DNA from: an uncultured Phascolarctobacterium sp.
GTDB lineage: Bacteria > Bacillota > Negativicutes > Acidaminococcales > Acidaminococcaceae
NCBI GenBank assembly: GCA_900552005.1
Contig: URXU01000010.1
Location: 1-44,363 of the forward strand
Length of the DNA stretch: 44,363 bases
Reading direction: 5' to 3'
In this document: piece after piece, positions 8,543-16,189 of the stretch
Numbering within the stretch: the stretch's first letter is position 1
Layout: each line of letters begins with the position of its first letter
Translations under genes and position numbers: made by a program
The notes under the pieces: generated by a model
What the model saw: the letters and a program-made list of their open reading frames with translations, nothing else
What the model was told of the DNA's origin: nothing
The model's database searches: none

Positions 8543-8687
8543 AGAAGCTTGTGTTGGTTGCGGTACTTGCGCAGCTACCTGTCCGGTAGGCGCTGTTCAT
8601 GAAGCTGACGGCAAATATGAGATTTCTGAAGAATGTGTTGAATGCGGTGCTTGTGCAGCTGCTTGCCCGGTAAGCGCTATTCAATAA
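8523..8687 (+). CDS. 2[4Fe-4S] ferredoxin, 54 residues
   Basis: A short gene translating to MALKIDKEACVGCGTCAATC and onward. It holds two CxxCxxCxxxCP clusters (Cys 10, 13, 16, 20 and 39, 42, 45, 49), the classical clostridial-type low-potential ferredoxin arrangement. The ATG at 8523 has an AAGGAGG site inside the preceding gene. Such ferredoxins shuttle electrons between oxidoreductases and hydrogenases in anaerobes; both hydrogenases of this window are possible partners, though that is inference. A terminator hairpin begins at its stop codon. Confidence 0.95.
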   Translation: MALKIDKEACVGCGTCAATCPVGAVHEADGKYEISEECVECGACAAACPVSAIQ

Positions 8688-8730
8688 AAAATGCTGGCGG
8701 CCTCCTTGTGGGGGCCTGCCCATTTTTATT
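8686..8730 (+). terminator. Terminator after the ferredoxin gene
   Basis: AAAAATG (8686-8692) pairs with CATTTTT (8721-8727) around a GC-rich inner stem (GGCGGCC with GGCCTGCC, one bulge), and the T-run provides the tail. The A-rich left side lets it work in both directions. Confidence 0.75.
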
Positions 8731-8762
8731 ATCTATAACTTTTGGTGAAAGGTTGGTTAGTT

Positions 8763-9545
8763 GTGTTCAAGGGCTTGTTTCAAACCAGAAAAAATACAAC
8801 ACCGGATACAGCTTTGGATTTGAGCGGAATTGACATGAATAATATTCCGCAGCATATTGCCATTATAATGGACGGCAATGGGCGCTGGGCTAAGGCTCAG
8901 GGCAAAATACGTACTTACGGACATCAGGCCGGTGCGGAAACTTTAAAAAGAATAGTCAGAGCAGCTGACAAGATTGGCATTAAAGTAATCAGTGCCTATG
9001 CTTTTTCTACGGAAAACTGGAAACGGCCGGTTACAGAAGTAAATTTTATTATGGAGCTTTTAAGCCGTTATCTGACCAATGAAATTGACGAATTTAAGGA
9101 AAATAATGTACAGGTACGTTTTATTGGCTCACGTGACGGATTGCCGGAAGTGGTGAAGCAGAAAATGATTCATGCGGTTGAAGAAACCAAGAATAATACC
9201 GGCATTATTTTGAATTTGGCAATAAACTACGGCGGACAGGCGGAAATTCTGCATGCAGTGAAAAGCATTGCTGAGGAAGCTGCCCAAGGACGTCTGGCTG
9301 TGGATGATATAACAAATGAAGTTTTTGAGCAGCACTTGTATACCAGCGGGCTGCCGGCGCCGGATCTGTTAATCAGACCTGGCGGGGATTTGAGAATCAG
9401 CAATTTTTTGCTGTGGCAGATCGCATATGCAGAAATCTGGACTACTGATGTATTCTGGCCGGACTTTTCTGAAGAACATCTGCTGCAGGCCATTATGGCT
9501 TTTCAGGGTCGTGAACGCAGATTTGGCGGCCTGATAAATAAATAA
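8763..9545 (+). CDS. uppS: Isoprenyl transferase (undecaprenyl diphosphate synthase) UppS
   Basis: About 260 residues. The cis-prenyltransferase signature HIAIIMDGNGRWAKAQGK holds the catalytic Asp. AYAFSTENWKRP and the C-terminal RPGGDLRISNFLLWQIAYAE are also present. The frame extends to TTG 8742 and GTG 8745 without a ribosome-binding site; GTG 8763, preceded by AAAGG at 8748-8752, gives MFKGLFQTRKN and is preferred. The enzyme makes the C55 lipid carrier for peptidoglycan. It opens the uppS-cdsA-dxr-rseP-ispG block. Confidence 0.93.
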   Translation: MFKGLFQTRKNTTPDTALDLSGIDMNNIPQHIAIIMDGNGRWAKAQGKIRTYGHQAGAETLKRIVRAADKIGIKVISAYAFSTENWKRPVTEVNFIMELLSRYLTNEIDEFKENNVQVRFIGSRDGLPEVVKQKMIHAVEETKNNTGIILNLAINYGGQAEILHAVKSIAEEAAQGRLAVDDITNEVFEQHLYTSGLPAPDLLIRPGGDLRISNFLLWQIAYAEIWTTDVFWPDFSEEHLLQAIMAFQGRERRFGGLINK

Positions 9546-9564
9546 CAAGCAGGTGTAAATTTTT

Positions 9565-10425
9565 ATGTTAACGCGAATTATAACAGGTATTATCGGCATC
9601 ATTATTGCTATCGGGGTTATTACAAAAGGCGGCCTGATTTTTTCGGCGGCAGTCTTATTTTTGGCGGCAGTAGGCTGGTATGAACTGCGTCAGATGGCGG
9701 CGGCTAAAGATATTAATGTTTATTATCTCACTTCCGGTCTCGGAACGCTGCTGATTGTGGGAATTGCTGCCATGGGCTATTACTCAGGGGTGGACCCGCT
9801 GTTTCAATTAGCTTTTTTTACCATGTTCATGGCGCTGTTTTTTATTTTCAATACACTGGAAGGCCTTGTGCGTCATTGCAAGCTGGGTGAAGCTAACTGG
9901 ATAAGCAGTACTTCGCTTTCCATATGGGGCATGGTCTATTGCGGCATTTTGTTTGCCCATGTAATCATAATTCGTGGTTTGCCGGGTTTTCCTGTTAATC
10001 TTGGCTTTACAGTACTTGATTTTGGCGAGGCACTTTTATGGACGGTACTGTTGGGTACTTGGGCCAGCGATACTGTAGCTTATTTTTTTGGCAGCGCTTT
10101 CGGCAAGCGTCCTTTCTGCAGCGTAAGCCCTAAAAAATCTCTGGAAGGAGCGGCAGCGGGATTTATAGGCTGTACGGCGGTGGTAACCTGGCTGGCTCAC
10201 AGTTATCTGTACATGCAGACCTGGCAGGCAGTAGTTTTGGCGTTGGGCATCGCCTTTTTTGCTCCCCTGGGTGATTTGGTGGAATCCATTATTAAACGTT
10301 CCTTTGATATTAAAGATTCCGGAAAAATTTTCCCCGGACATGGCGGTGTATTGGACCGTTTTGACAGTTTGCTGTTTGCGGCGCCGATCACCTATTATTT
10401 ACTGATAATTTTAAGCTGTTTTTAA
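9565..10425 (+). CDS. cdsA: Phosphatidate cytidylyltransferase CdsA
   Basis: A 286-residue integral membrane protein with about eight hydrophobic helices. The C-terminal CDP-alcohol signature is present as a SPKKSLEGAAAGFIG block followed by FFAPLGDLVESIIKRSFDIKDSGKIFPGHGGVLDRFDSL. It forms CDP-diacylglycerol from phosphatidate and CTP, the precursor of membrane phospholipids. It lies between uppS and dxr as in most Bacillota. AGGTG precedes the ATG. Confidence 0.95.
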   Translation: MLTRIITGIIGIIIAIGVITKGGLIFSAAVLFLAAVGWYELRQMAAAKDINVYYLTSGLGTLLIVGIAAMGYYSGVDPLFQLAFFTMFMALFFIFNTLEGLVRHCKLGEANWISSTSLSIWGMVYCGILFAHVIIIRGLPGFPVNLGFTVLDFGEALLWTVLLGTWASDTVAYFFGSAFGKRPFCSVSPKKSLEGAAAGFIGCTAVVTWLAHSYLYMQTWQAVVLALGIAFFAPLGDLVESIIKRSFDIKDSGKIFPGHGGVLDRFDSLLFAAPITYYLLIILSCF

Positions 10426-10445
10426 GATGATAAAGGAGTAGCTTT

Positions 10446-11597
10446 ATGAAAAATATTTCCGTCTTGGGAAGTACCGGTTCAATTGGCCGTCAGACACTGG
10501 AAGTGGCAGCCGCCAATCCGGATAAGCTAAAAATACGTGTTCTTGCGGCACATAAAAGTGATGAAATTTTAGAGCAGCAGATTAAGGCCGTGGAGCCGGA
10601 TTTTGCTGTGCTGACAGACAAAGAGGCCGCTGCCAGACTAAGCAAACGCTATCATGGCAGAACAGAGATTTTAAGTGGGGAAGAAGGACTGCTGGCAGCA
10701 GCTACTTACAGCGAAGCCGATACAGTACTGGCTTCCATGGTTGGTTATGCAGGACTGCGCCCGACACTGGCTGCTATTGAACACGGCAAGAATATTGCGC
10801 TGGCCAATAAGGAAACTTTGGTGGCTGCGGGCAGTATTGTTATGCAGAGCGTGCGCCGCCATGGGGTAAGCCTGACACCTGTTGACAGCGAGCACAGCGC
10901 AATTTTTCAGTCTTTACGTGCCGGTAGGGAAAATGAAGTCAAGCGTCTCATTATTACTGCCTCCGGCGGACCCTTCCGCGGCTGCAGGCGCAGCGAGCTG
11001 GAGCATGTAACTTTGGCGCAGTGCCTGAAGCATCCCAACTGGAGTATGGGACGCAAAATTACCGTGGATTCTTCAACTTTGGCCAATAAGGGACTGGAAG
11101 TCATTGAGGCACACTGGCTGTTTAATATGCCTTATGAAAAAATAGATGTCGTAGTGCATCCTCAAAGTATAGTGCATTCGCTGGTAGAATTTTGTGACGG
11201 CAGCGTAATTGCGCAGATGGGCGAACCAGATATGCGCTTGCCGATACAGTATGCTCTTTCCTATCCGGAAAGATTTGCTTATACTTTTGAACAGCTTGAT
11301 TTGGTTAAAGCTGCGAAGCTGACTTTTGAAGAACCAGATACAGAAGCATTTCCTTCGCTGAAAATTGCTGTAGAATGCGGCAGGGCCGGAGGAACCTTGC
11401 CCTGCGTATTTAATGCAGCCAATGAAGAAGCGGTTTATGCTTTTTTAGATGATAAAATTAAATATCTTGATATTCCGTATATTACGGGCAAGGTGACTGA
11501 AATGCATCAAAATGTTCTGCAGCCGTCTATTGAAGATATTGAGCAGGCCGACGGCGAGGCAAGACGGGCTGCCCGTAAGTTGATTGCGGAACTGTAA
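10446..11597 (+). CDS. dxr: 1-deoxy-D-xylulose 5-phosphate reductoisomerase Dxr
   Basis: A 383-residue MEP-pathway enzyme. The N-terminal NADPH-binding loop is ISVLGSTGSIGRQTLEV. Further family blocks are IALANKETLVAAG, TPVDSEHSAIFQ (metal-binding Asp and Glu), IITASGGPFRG and VHPQSIVHSLVEF, followed by the C-terminal helical domain. It converts DXP to MEP in isoprenoid synthesis; ispG, two genes downstream, acts later in the same pathway. A GGAG site precedes the ATG. Confidence 0.97.
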   Translation: MKNISVLGSTGSIGRQTLEVAAANPDKLKIRVLAAHKSDEILEQQIKAVEPDFAVLTDKEAAARLSKRYHGRTEILSGEEGLLAAATYSEADTVLASMVGYAGLRPTLAAIEHGKNIALANKETLVAAGSIVMQSVRRHGVSLTPVDSEHSAIFQSLRAGRENEVKRLIITASGGPFRGCRRSELEHVTLAQCLKHPNWSMGRKITVDSSTLANKGLEVIEAHWLFNMPYEKIDVVVHPQSIVHSLVEFCDGSVIAQMGEPDMRLPIQYALSYPERFAYTFEQLDLVKAAKLTFEEPDTEAFPSLKIAVECGRAGGTLPCVFNAANEEAVYAFLDDKIKYLDIPYITGKVTEMHQNVLQPSIEDIEQADGEARRAARKLIAEL

Positions 11598-11625
11598 GAA
11601 GTAAGATTTAGTAGGAGGAACAATT

Positions 11626-12642
11626 TTGTTAACAATTTTAGCGGCAATTTTCGTTTTTGGCGTGCTGGTAACTGTGCATGAATTCGGACATTTTATCACT
11701 GCCAAAATGACCGGAATGCGGGTAGATGAGTTTGCTATTGGCTTTGGCCCTAAAATCTATCAGCAAAAAGACGGGGAAACCTTATACAGTCTGCGTGCAA
11801 TTCCTCTTGGCGGTTATAATAAGATTGCCGGCATGGATCCTGATGATCCTGCGGAAGAAAATTCTTTTAAATCCAAATCCATACCGGCGCGCATGCTGGT
11901 TATTTTGGCTGGTTCGTTAATGAACTTTCTGCTGCCGGTAATTTTGTTTTCCGGCATCTTTATGATTAACGGCATGGAAAAGCCGGTTAATGAACCGGTG
12001 CTCGGTACTGTTATGGAAAATCAGGCGGCAGCCAATGCCGGACTGCAGGCAGGCGATAGGATTGTCAGCATTAATGATACTCAAATAACTGTTTGGAATG
12101 ATATTGTTACTGCTCTGCAGGCAAACGGTACTAAAGAAGTCAGTGTTACTGCCGAAAGAAATGGTCAATTGCATACATATAAAATGATGCCCGAGTTCAA
12201 CGAACAGTTGGGACGCCCGCTTATCGGGATTTCCCCGCAGTTTGTGGTTGAAAAACCAGGTGTTGTTGATTCAGTGAAAATGGGTTTTGGCTATACCAGA
12301 TATATTATTTTAGCCATGGTTGACGGTCTGCAGAAAATTATTACCGGCAAGGCACCTGCCGAGGTGGCGGGACCTATCGGTGTGGCACAAATGGCAGGCG
12401 AAGTTGCGGAAAAAGGCATTTTGCCGCTGATCAGCTTTGTTGCTTTTTTGAGCATTAATCTTGGCGTAATTAATCTTTTGCCGCTGCCTGCGTTAGACGG
12501 TGGTCATTTTGTCCTGCTTGTTCTGGAAGGCCTGCGCGGCAAGCCTTTGGGCAGCAAAGCGATGAATACCATTCAAACTATAGGCGTGGTGCTTATTTTG
12601 GCCATAACTATTTTCTCGACATTTAAGGATATAACAAGATAA
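11626..12642 (+). CDS. rseP: Site-2 (RIP) zinc metalloprotease RseP
   Basis: A 338-residue membrane protease. The zinc-binding HEFGH (residues 18-22) lies in the first membrane segment. A PDZ domain follows in the middle (VMENQAAANAGLQAGDRIVSINDT region). The third zinc ligand, in NLLPLPALDGGHF (Asp about 291), is near the C-terminus. The TTG start at 11626 has an AGGAGG site. Homologues clear signal-peptide remnants and cleave anti-sigma factors within the membrane. The single PDZ fits the Gram-positive RasP-like form. Confidence 0.95.
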   Translation: MLTILAAIFVFGVLVTVHEFGHFITAKMTGMRVDEFAIGFGPKIYQQKDGETLYSLRAIPLGGYNKIAGMDPDDPAEENSFKSKSIPARMLVILAGSLMNFLLPVILFSGIFMINGMEKPVNEPVLGTVMENQAAANAGLQAGDRIVSINDTQITVWNDIVTALQANGTKEVSVTAERNGQLHTYKMMPEFNEQLGRPLIGISPQFVVEKPGVVDSVKMGFGYTRYIILAMVDGLQKIITGKAPAEVAGPIGVAQMAGEVAEKGILPLISFVAFLSINLGVINLLPLPALDGGHFVLLVLEGLRGKPLGSKAMNTIQTIGVVLILAITIFSTFKDITR

Positions 12643-12656
12643 AAGAGGTGGAAGCG

Positions 12657-13733
12657 TTGGAACGCAGAAAGACCCGTCAAATATGGGTTGGTAAAGTTCA
12701 AATAGGCAGCGGGGCACCCATATCGGTGCAGTCCATGACAAATACCCGTACTGATGATGATAGCGCCACATTGCGTCAGATTGGAGAGCTGGCGGCTGCC
12801 GGCTGTGATATAGTGCGCTGCGCAGTACCCGATATGGCGGCGGCCGAAGGATTAAAGCGCATTGTCAAGGAAAGTCCGATACCTGTTATTGCCGATATTC
12901 ATTTTGATTATAAGCTGGCACTGGCAGCTATTGACGCTCAGGTTGACGGCTTACGTCTTAACCCCGGCAATATCGGCGGCAATGACCGCGTAGCTGCGGT
13001 AGTAGAAGCAGCAAAAAAAAGAAATATTCCCATTCGCATAGGTGTAAACGCCGGTTCGCTGCCGAAAGATTTACTGGAAAAATATGGTCATCCCACGGCG
13101 GAAGCCTTAGCTGAAGCTGCCTGGAGACATATTCATATTCTGGAAGCAATGGATTACCGCAATATCAAGGTGTCTTTGAAAGCGCATGATGTGCCGCTGA
13201 CTATTGCTGCTTACCGCCTATTGGCTTCTCAGTGTGATTATCCGCTGCATGTGGGTATTACTGAAGCGGGAACGGTGAACAGCGGTATTATCAAATCTGC
13301 TGTTGGCATTGGCACGCTGCTGGCGGAGGGGATTGGCGATACGATTCGTGTTTCCCTGACCGGTGATCCGGTAAGAGAAGTAAAGGTTGCCTATGATATT
13401 CTCAAATCCTTGGGACTGCGTGAATATGGGCCGACACTTATTTCCTGTCCGACCTGCGGCAGAACAAAAATCAAGCTGGAAAAATTGGCTTTGGAAGTAG
13501 AACGCCGCCTGGAAAATATCTCGGAGCCCATTACCGTAGCGGTTATGGGCTGCGTAGTTAACGGGCCCGGTGAGGCAAGAGAGGCTGATGTTGGTATAGC
13601 CGGCGGTATTAATGAGGGACTGATTTTCCGCAAAGGCGTAATTTTGAAAAAAGTTCCTGAAAATCAGATTATAGATGAGCTGTTTGCTGAAATTGAGAAA
13701 ATTTTACTTGAGAGGAAGGAAAAGAATAAATGA
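12657..13733 (+). CDS. ispG: 4-hydroxy-3-methylbut-2-en-1-yl diphosphate synthase IspG
   Basis: About 358 residues. The frame extends to GTG 12648, but GAGGTGG at 12645-12651 is the likely ribosome-binding site for TTG 12657 (MERRKTRQIWVGKVQIG). Motifs are the N-terminal TIM-barrel part (SVQSMTNTRTDD, ADIHFDYKLAL, LRLNPGNIGG) and the C-terminal [4Fe-4S] domain with SCPTCGRT and VMGCVVNGPGEAREADVGIAGG. It makes HMBPP in the MEP pathway. The stop codon overlaps the proS start (ATGA). It is the short bacterial form without the plant-type insertion. Confidence 0.95.
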   Translation: MERRKTRQIWVGKVQIGSGAPISVQSMTNTRTDDDSATLRQIGELAAAGCDIVRCAVPDMAAAEGLKRIVKESPIPVIADIHFDYKLALAAIDAQVDGLRLNPGNIGGNDRVAAVVEAAKKRNIPIRIGVNAGSLPKDLLEKYGHPTAEALAEAAWRHIHILEAMDYRNIKVSLKAHDVPLTIAAYRLLASQCDYPLHVGITEAGTVNSGIIKSAVGIGTLLAEGIGDTIRVSLTGDPVREVKVAYDILKSLGLREYGPTLISCPTCGRTKIKLEKLALEVERRLENISEPITVAVMGCVVNGPGEAREADVGIAGGINEGLIFRKGVILKKVPENQIIDELFAEIEKILLERKEKNK

Positions 13734-15439
13734 GAGTTTCTAAAATGTTTGCACCTACTTTGCGCGAGGTACCGGCAGAAGCCGAGGTTGTCAGCCATCA
13801 ATTGATGCTGAGAGCAGGTTTTCTGCGTAAATCTGCGGGAGGTATGTACAACTATCTGCCGCTGGCCTGGCGCGTATTGAAAAAAATTGAAAACATTGTC
13901 CGTGAGGAAATGGATGCCAGCGGTGCTCAGGAACTGCTGATGCCCATTGTACAGCCTGCGGAAATCTGGCAGGAAAGCGGCCGCTGGGGCGTATATGGTG
14001 AAGAAATGTTCCGCCTCAAAGACCGTCATAACAGAGAATTCTGCCTGGGACCTACGCATGAAGAAATGGTTACCAGCCTGATTCGCGGCGATGTAAGATC
14101 CTATCGCCAGCTGCCGCTGAATGTTTATCAAATTCAAAATAAATTCCGTGATGAACGCCGTCCGCGTTTTGGTTTGATGCGCGGCCGCGAATTTATCATG
14201 AAAGACGCTTATTCTTTTGACCGTGATGAAGCAGGTTTAGATGTATCCTATAAAACTATGTATGATGCCTATACCCGTATTTTCAATCGCTGCGGACTTA
14301 CTTTCCGTCCTGTTGAAGCTGACAGCGGCGCAATCGGCGGCAGCGGCAGCCATGAATTTATGGTTATTGCCGACAGCGGTGAAGCTGAAATTGTTTACTG
14401 CAACGAATGTGATTATGCGGCAAATGTGGAAAAGGCAGAGCTGCACGTAATTGAAGCGCCTGCAGAAGATCAAAAACCGGTAGAAGAAGTTAAAACTCCT
14501 GATTGCAAAACTATTGCCGATGTATGCGCCTACCTGCAGCTGCCGGTAGATAAGTCCGTAAAGGCAGTTGCTTTCAGCAGTGAGAAGGGATTAATTTTAT
14601 GCTTTGTACGCGGAGACCATGAAGTAAACGAAATTAAGGTTATCAACACTGTCGGTGTTAACGAAGTAGAAATGGCTGAGGAAAGCATGCTGACTGAAGC
14701 AGGTACCGTTGGTGGTTATATGGGACCCGTAGGTATTGATCCTAAAAAAGCAATTGTGATCGTAGACAGCACGGTTATGAAAATGCATAATATCTGCTGC
14801 GGTGCCAATAAAGAGGGCTACCATCTGCTGAATGTTAATCCTGGCAGAGATTTTACTCCTGCCTATGTTGCCGATATCCGCCTGATTCAGGAAGGTGATC
14901 CGTGCCCTCATTGCGGCGGCAAGGTAAGCAAAGCCCGCGGCATTGAAGTAGGTCAGGTTTTCAAACTGTACACTAAATACAGTGAAGCAATGCATGCCAC
15001 ATTCCTTGATGAAAACGGCAAGGAAAAACCCATGGTAATGGGCTGTTACGGCGTTGGCGTAAGCCGGACCATGGCGGCAGCCATTGAACAAAATAACGAT
15101 AAGGACGGTATGATCTGGCCGGTTGCTATTGCTCCTTATGAAGTGCTGGTAGTTCCTGTTAACACCAAAGATCAGGCTTCCACGGAAAAAGCAGAGGAAA
15201 TTTACAGCGAGCTGCAGCGTGCCGGCATTGAAACAGTAATTGATGACCGCAACGAGCGTCCCGGCGTCAAATTTAAAGATGCCGATTTGATTGGTTATCC
15301 TTTGCGCGTAGTGGTTGGTCCGAAAACTTTGGCTGAAGGCAAACTGGAGGTTAAAATTCGCAGAACCGGCGAAGTACTGATGCTGCCTTTGGACAGCGAT
15401 TATGTAGGAGCAATTAAAGATTTGCTTGCTAAATTATAA
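13730..15439 (+). CDS. proS: Prolyl-tRNA synthetase ProS, with editing insertion
   Basis: A 569-residue bacterial-type class II enzyme. Motif 1 lies around GMYNYLPLAWRVLKKIE, motif 2 is QIQNKFRDERRPRFGLMRGREFIMKDAYSF, and motif 3 is GCYGVGVSRTMAAAIEQ. Between motifs 2 and 3 (about residues 225-400) is a YbaK-like INS editing domain (VKAVAFSSEKGLILCFVRGDHEVNE), which clears mischarged Ala-tRNA(Pro). A C-terminal anticodon-binding domain follows. It is coupled to ispG by a 4-base overlap. No T-box leader is seen, as expected inside an operon. Confidence 0.97.
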   Translation: MRVSKMFAPTLREVPAEAEVVSHQLMLRAGFLRKSAGGMYNYLPLAWRVLKKIENIVREEMDASGAQELLMPIVQPAEIWQESGRWGVYGEEMFRLKDRHNREFCLGPTHEEMVTSLIRGDVRSYRQLPLNVYQIQNKFRDERRPRFGLMRGREFIMKDAYSFDRDEAGLDVSYKTMYDAYTRIFNRCGLTFRPVEADSGAIGGSGSHEFMVIADSGEAEIVYCNECDYAANVEKAELHVIEAPAEDQKPVEEVKTPDCKTIADVCAYLQLPVDKSVKAVAFSSEKGLILCFVRGDHEVNEIKVINTVGVNEVEMAEESMLTEAGTVGGYMGPVGIDPKKAIVIVDSTVMKMHNICCGANKEGYHLLNVNPGRDFTPAYVADIRLIQEGDPCPHCGGKVSKARGIEVGQVFKLYTKYSEAMHATFLDENGKEKPMVMGCYGVGVSRTMAAAIEQNNDKDGMIWPVAIAPYEVLVVPVNTKDQASTEKAEEIYSELQRAGIETVIDDRNERPGVKFKDADLIGYPLRVVVGPKTLAEGKLEVKIRRTGEVLMLPLDSDYVGAIKDLLAKL

Positions 15440-15461
15440 GTCATGTTAGTGGGGTGGTCCG

Positions 15462-16157
15462 ATGATGGAAATACCGTGGGTATCTTCTTTAGAAATGACG
15501 ATGGTGCTGAGGCTGATTATTGCCGCAGTGCTGGGAGGTATTGTAGGTATCGAAAGAGGCAGCGGCGACAGACCTGCGGGATTTAGAACGCACATTCTTG
15601 TTTGCGTTGGTTCTGCCTTGTTCATGCTGGTATCTTTGTATGGTATTGACGATTTTCAGATCACGCCCAATCCGGAATACAGGAGGGATTCGGCGCGTAT
15701 TGCTGCTCAGGTTGTCAGTGGCATAGGTTTTCTGGGCGCCGGTACCATCCTGCATGAAGGACTTACTATACGCGGGCTGACAACAGCTGCCAGTCTGTGG
15801 ATTGTTTCGGCCATTGGTTTGGCTGTGGGCAGCGGCATGTATTTGCTGAGCGTAGTTGCTACGGCAATTACCATGATTACGCTGGTTACTTTTCACAGTT
15901 GGGAAAAACATTTTGCCGGACGCAATGAACGGCGTTTTATTCGTGTTACGATTAAAAACAGGCCTGGCGCCATAACTGATATTACCGGTTATCTGGCGGG
16001 CAAAGGCATTAAAGTCAAGACATTGAATGTCAAAACAGACACCAAAGAAAATAAATTAGTATTGGAATTGTACCTGAAAGTTGAAAAAAGTATAGACTCG
16101 ATGGATATTATCCGCGGGTTACAATGTATTCAGGGCGTTATATCTCTGGATAACTGA
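15462..16157 (+). CDS. MgtC/SapB family membrane protein
   Basis: A 231-residue protein with about five N-terminal membrane helices carrying the family signature (IAAVLGGIVGIERG, RTHILVCVGSALFML, GIGFLGAGTILHEG, RGLTTAASLWIVSAIGLAVG) and a C-terminal ACT-like soluble domain (RRFIRVTIKNRPGAITDITGYL). MgtC relatives affect magnesium homeostasis and ATP synthase activity, but many YhiD/SapB members are uncharacterised. It is inserted between proS and polC, which are often adjacent; no Mg2+ riboswitch or leader is seen in the 22-base gap upstream. Confidence 0.85.
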   Translation: MMEIPWVSSLEMTMVLRLIIAAVLGGIVGIERGSGDRPAGFRTHILVCVGSALFMLVSLYGIDDFQITPNPEYRRDSARIAAQVVSGIGFLGAGTILHEGLTIRGLTTAASLWIVSAIGLAVGSGMYLLSVVATAITMITLVTFHSWEKHFAGRNERRFIRVTIKNRPGAITDITGYLAGKGIKVKTLNVKTDTKENKLVLELYLKVEKSIDSMDIIRGLQCIQGVISLDN

Positions 16158-16189
16158 GATATATTGTTTGCTATGTGAAAGGATTTTTT

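Noticed and set aside
13700..13732. T-box or other leader before proS
   Set aside because: proS overlaps the end of ispG, so there is no room for a leader.
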